DNA of 5,883 nt from JAKEGK01 sp036507695 (GTDB lineage Bacteria > Pseudomonadota > Gammaproteobacteria > SZUA-152): contig DATCIR010000077.1 of NCBI GenBank assembly GCA_036507695.1, positions 1 to 5,883 of the forward strand, written 5' to 3'. The position numbers and the translations under genes are program-made. Below, piece after piece: positions 4,805-5,883 of this stretch (the first letter of the stretch is position 1; every line of letters begins with the position of its first letter). The notes beneath the pieces are model-generated. The model made no database searches. It had not been told where the DNA came from and saw only the letters and a list, made by a program, of their open reading frames with translations.

Positions 4805-5883
4805 TATTGCAACTCCCTCGCCACTGACTGCAGTTGTTCACGTAACGCCGTAAAACTGTCGAACCGCTGACTAGGGTCAACCGCGATCGATTTTAGAATG
4901 ACGGCTTCCAGGGAAACCGGTATTTCAGGACTCAGTGCCCTCGGCGGTTTTGCGTTTCCTTCCACATGTTGGTACATGACAGCAAGCGAGCCGTCTCCCT
5001 TGTAGGGCGCGATACCGGTGAACATTTCGTACATTATTATGCCCAGGGAATAGATATCCGTTTTTGAATCGATGTTATTGCCCTTGATTTGTTCCGGGGC
5101 CATGTAAGTCGGGGTGCCCAGCAAGATCCCGGTTTTTGTCAAGCGGGAATCCAGGCAACTCGCGGCGGCAGCCAAACCAAAATCAACTATTTTTACCAGA
5201 TCATGATCGTTGATAAGGATATTGCTTGGTTTCAAGTCGCGGTGGACCACATTGACCTGTTCGGCCGCACTCATGCCATCACATATTTCATCCAGCAGTT
5301 TTAATCCACGTTGGATTGACAGTTTTTTGCCGTTCCTGATTTCGTCAGCCAAAGGGTGGCTGGAAAAATATTCCATGGAGATCGCATAAGTATTCTTGTG
5401 GCTTACCAGGTCATAGATTCGAATTACATTTTCATGGGTAATTTTTCTTGAGTAGCGTAATTCCTGGGTAAAGCGTTTTATCATTTCGCTGTCAGCGGCG
5501 AAATGTGGATTGAGAAACTTGAGGATGAATTCATCGCGCACGACAGTATCTTCCACCAGTACCACCACCCCAAACGCTCCCTTGCCGACATGGCGTATTA
5601 CGCGGTAGCGATTGGCGAACATATCTCCGGTTTTAAGTTTTGTCGCATCAATGATGTTGCGACGGTGTAGCTCGCTAAAATCCAGGTTAAGTGACACGTC
5701 TTCAGCTAAATCGTCGACCCGGGCCACAGGAGCAGGCGCGGCCATTGATGCGTTTGATGTTTTACTGCCAAATCGGGTTACAAGGGTTTGCATGGTTTGC
5801 TGCGCTGCCGTTGCCAGTTCCGCGTTTTTATCATTGATCAATACTGTTATGGCGTCCTGCACATCGGCTGCGTGATGTGCATC
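4804..5883 (-). CDS. Hanks-type serine/threonine protein kinase, 5' end beyond the window
   Basis: The frame is open to the right edge. A GTG at 5862 could serve as a start (352 residues), but the codons upstream (Asp-Ala-His-His-Ala-Ala-Asp) continue without stop, so the gene most likely begins outside. Numbering from that GTG, the kinase domain spans about 84-346: glycine loop GKGAFG (93-98), catalytic Lys115, helix-C Glu134, His-Arg-Asp-Leu-Lys (207-211) with Asn214, Asp-Phe-Gly (227-229), activation segment with threonines 242, 244 and 250, APE (255-257), Asp269 and Arg333. All catalytic residues are present, so it should be an active RD kinase. The preceding segment has an amphipathic helix pair (residues 1-30), possibly a HEAT-like repeat, then an Ala/Pro linker. 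No transmembrane or PASTA segment follows the kinase domain, so it is likely cytosolic. It heads the visible block with two PilT ATPases and an FHA protein, which are its probable targets or readers. Confidence 0.93.
   Translation of the reverse strand, partial: DAHHAADVQDAITVLINDKNAELATAAQQTMQTLVTRFGSKTSNASMAAPAPVARVDDLAEDVSLNLDFSELHRRNIIDATKLKTGDMFANRYRVIRHVGKGAFGVVVLVEDTVVRDEFILKFLNPHFAADSEMIKRFTQELRYSRKITHENVIRIYDLVSHKNTYAISMEYFSSHPLADEIRNGKKLSIQRGLKLLDEICDGMSAAEQVNVVHRDLKPSNILINDHDLVKIVDFGLAAAASCLDSRLTKTGILLGTPTYMAPEQIKGNNIDSKTDIYSLGIIMYEMFTGIAPYKGDGSLAVMYQHVEGNAKPPRALSPEIPVSLEAVILKSIAVDPSQRFDSFTALREQLQSVARELQ
4813..4819 (-). promoter_or_regulatory. Ribosome binding site of PilT paralogue A, inside the kinase 3' end
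   Basis: The minus strand reads GAGGGAG, 8 nt before the ATG at 4804. Together with the one-base TAATG stop-start overlap it indicates translational coupling between kinase and motor. Confidence 0.7.

Noticed and set aside
5860..5862. GTG at 5862 as the true kinase start
   Set aside because: The frame continues open through the edge and the helical segment appears to begin upstream, so I report the gene as partial; the GTG remains a possible alternative.
5612..5875. Plus-strand open frame antisense to the kinase N-terminus
   Set aside because: It mirrors the kinase frame and ends near the window edge; its hydrophobic stretch is a by-product of the opposite strand's codons.

Overview
The window looks like a gammaproteobacterial (or at least proteobacterial) chromosome segment of moderate GC. 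That rests on the protein types: PilT-type ATPases, a YjbQ/UPF0047 protein, and a DUF1343 protein paired with a DOMON-like protein. The exact taxon cannot be read from the sequence. Coding density is high. There are seven protein genes, two of them cut by the window edges. No tRNA, rRNA, CRISPR array, transposase or integrase was seen.

Layout from left to right. (1) Minus strand, 1-1104: a NamZ/DUF1343-type peptidoglycan hydrolase (5' part only; its 3' end lies off the left edge), preceded in the same operon by a DOMON-like protein. (2) 1105-1282: a divergent intergenic region with candidate promoters both ways, a small palindrome and a perfect-period 14-bp tandem repeat of four units. (3) Plus strand, 1283-1699: yjbQ. 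(4) 1700-1805: a convergent intergenic region with a small hairpin at the yjbQ stop. It also holds in-frame tandem copies of the last 15 nt of the neighbouring FHA gene, stop codon included. (5) Minus strand, 5883 down to 1806: a four-gene block in the order Ser/Thr kinase, PilT-like ATPase A, PilT-like ATPase B, FHA-domain protein.

The four-gene block is the most interesting part. The kinase stop and the ATPase A start overlap (TAATG). ATPase A and B are 9 nt apart, with the B ribosome binding site lying over the A stop. The FHA gene follows after 107 nt and may also have its own promoter. The block reads as a phosphorylation-writer (Hanks kinase), two type IV pilus motor paralogues and a phosphothreonine reader (FHA). 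This suggests a serine/threonine phosphorylation input to pilus retraction. The kinase-motor-reader link is inferred from gene order; the individual domain calls are direct from conserved motifs. The two PilT paralogues have lost different conserved motifs: A lacks the Arg-Glu of the AIRNLIRE-like motif, and B lacks the first His of the His box. This fits division of labour or a hetero-oligomeric motor.

All three intergenic gaps longer than 100 bp carry short tandem repeats of different unit length (14, 15 and 12 bp), so local slippage may be shaping these gaps.
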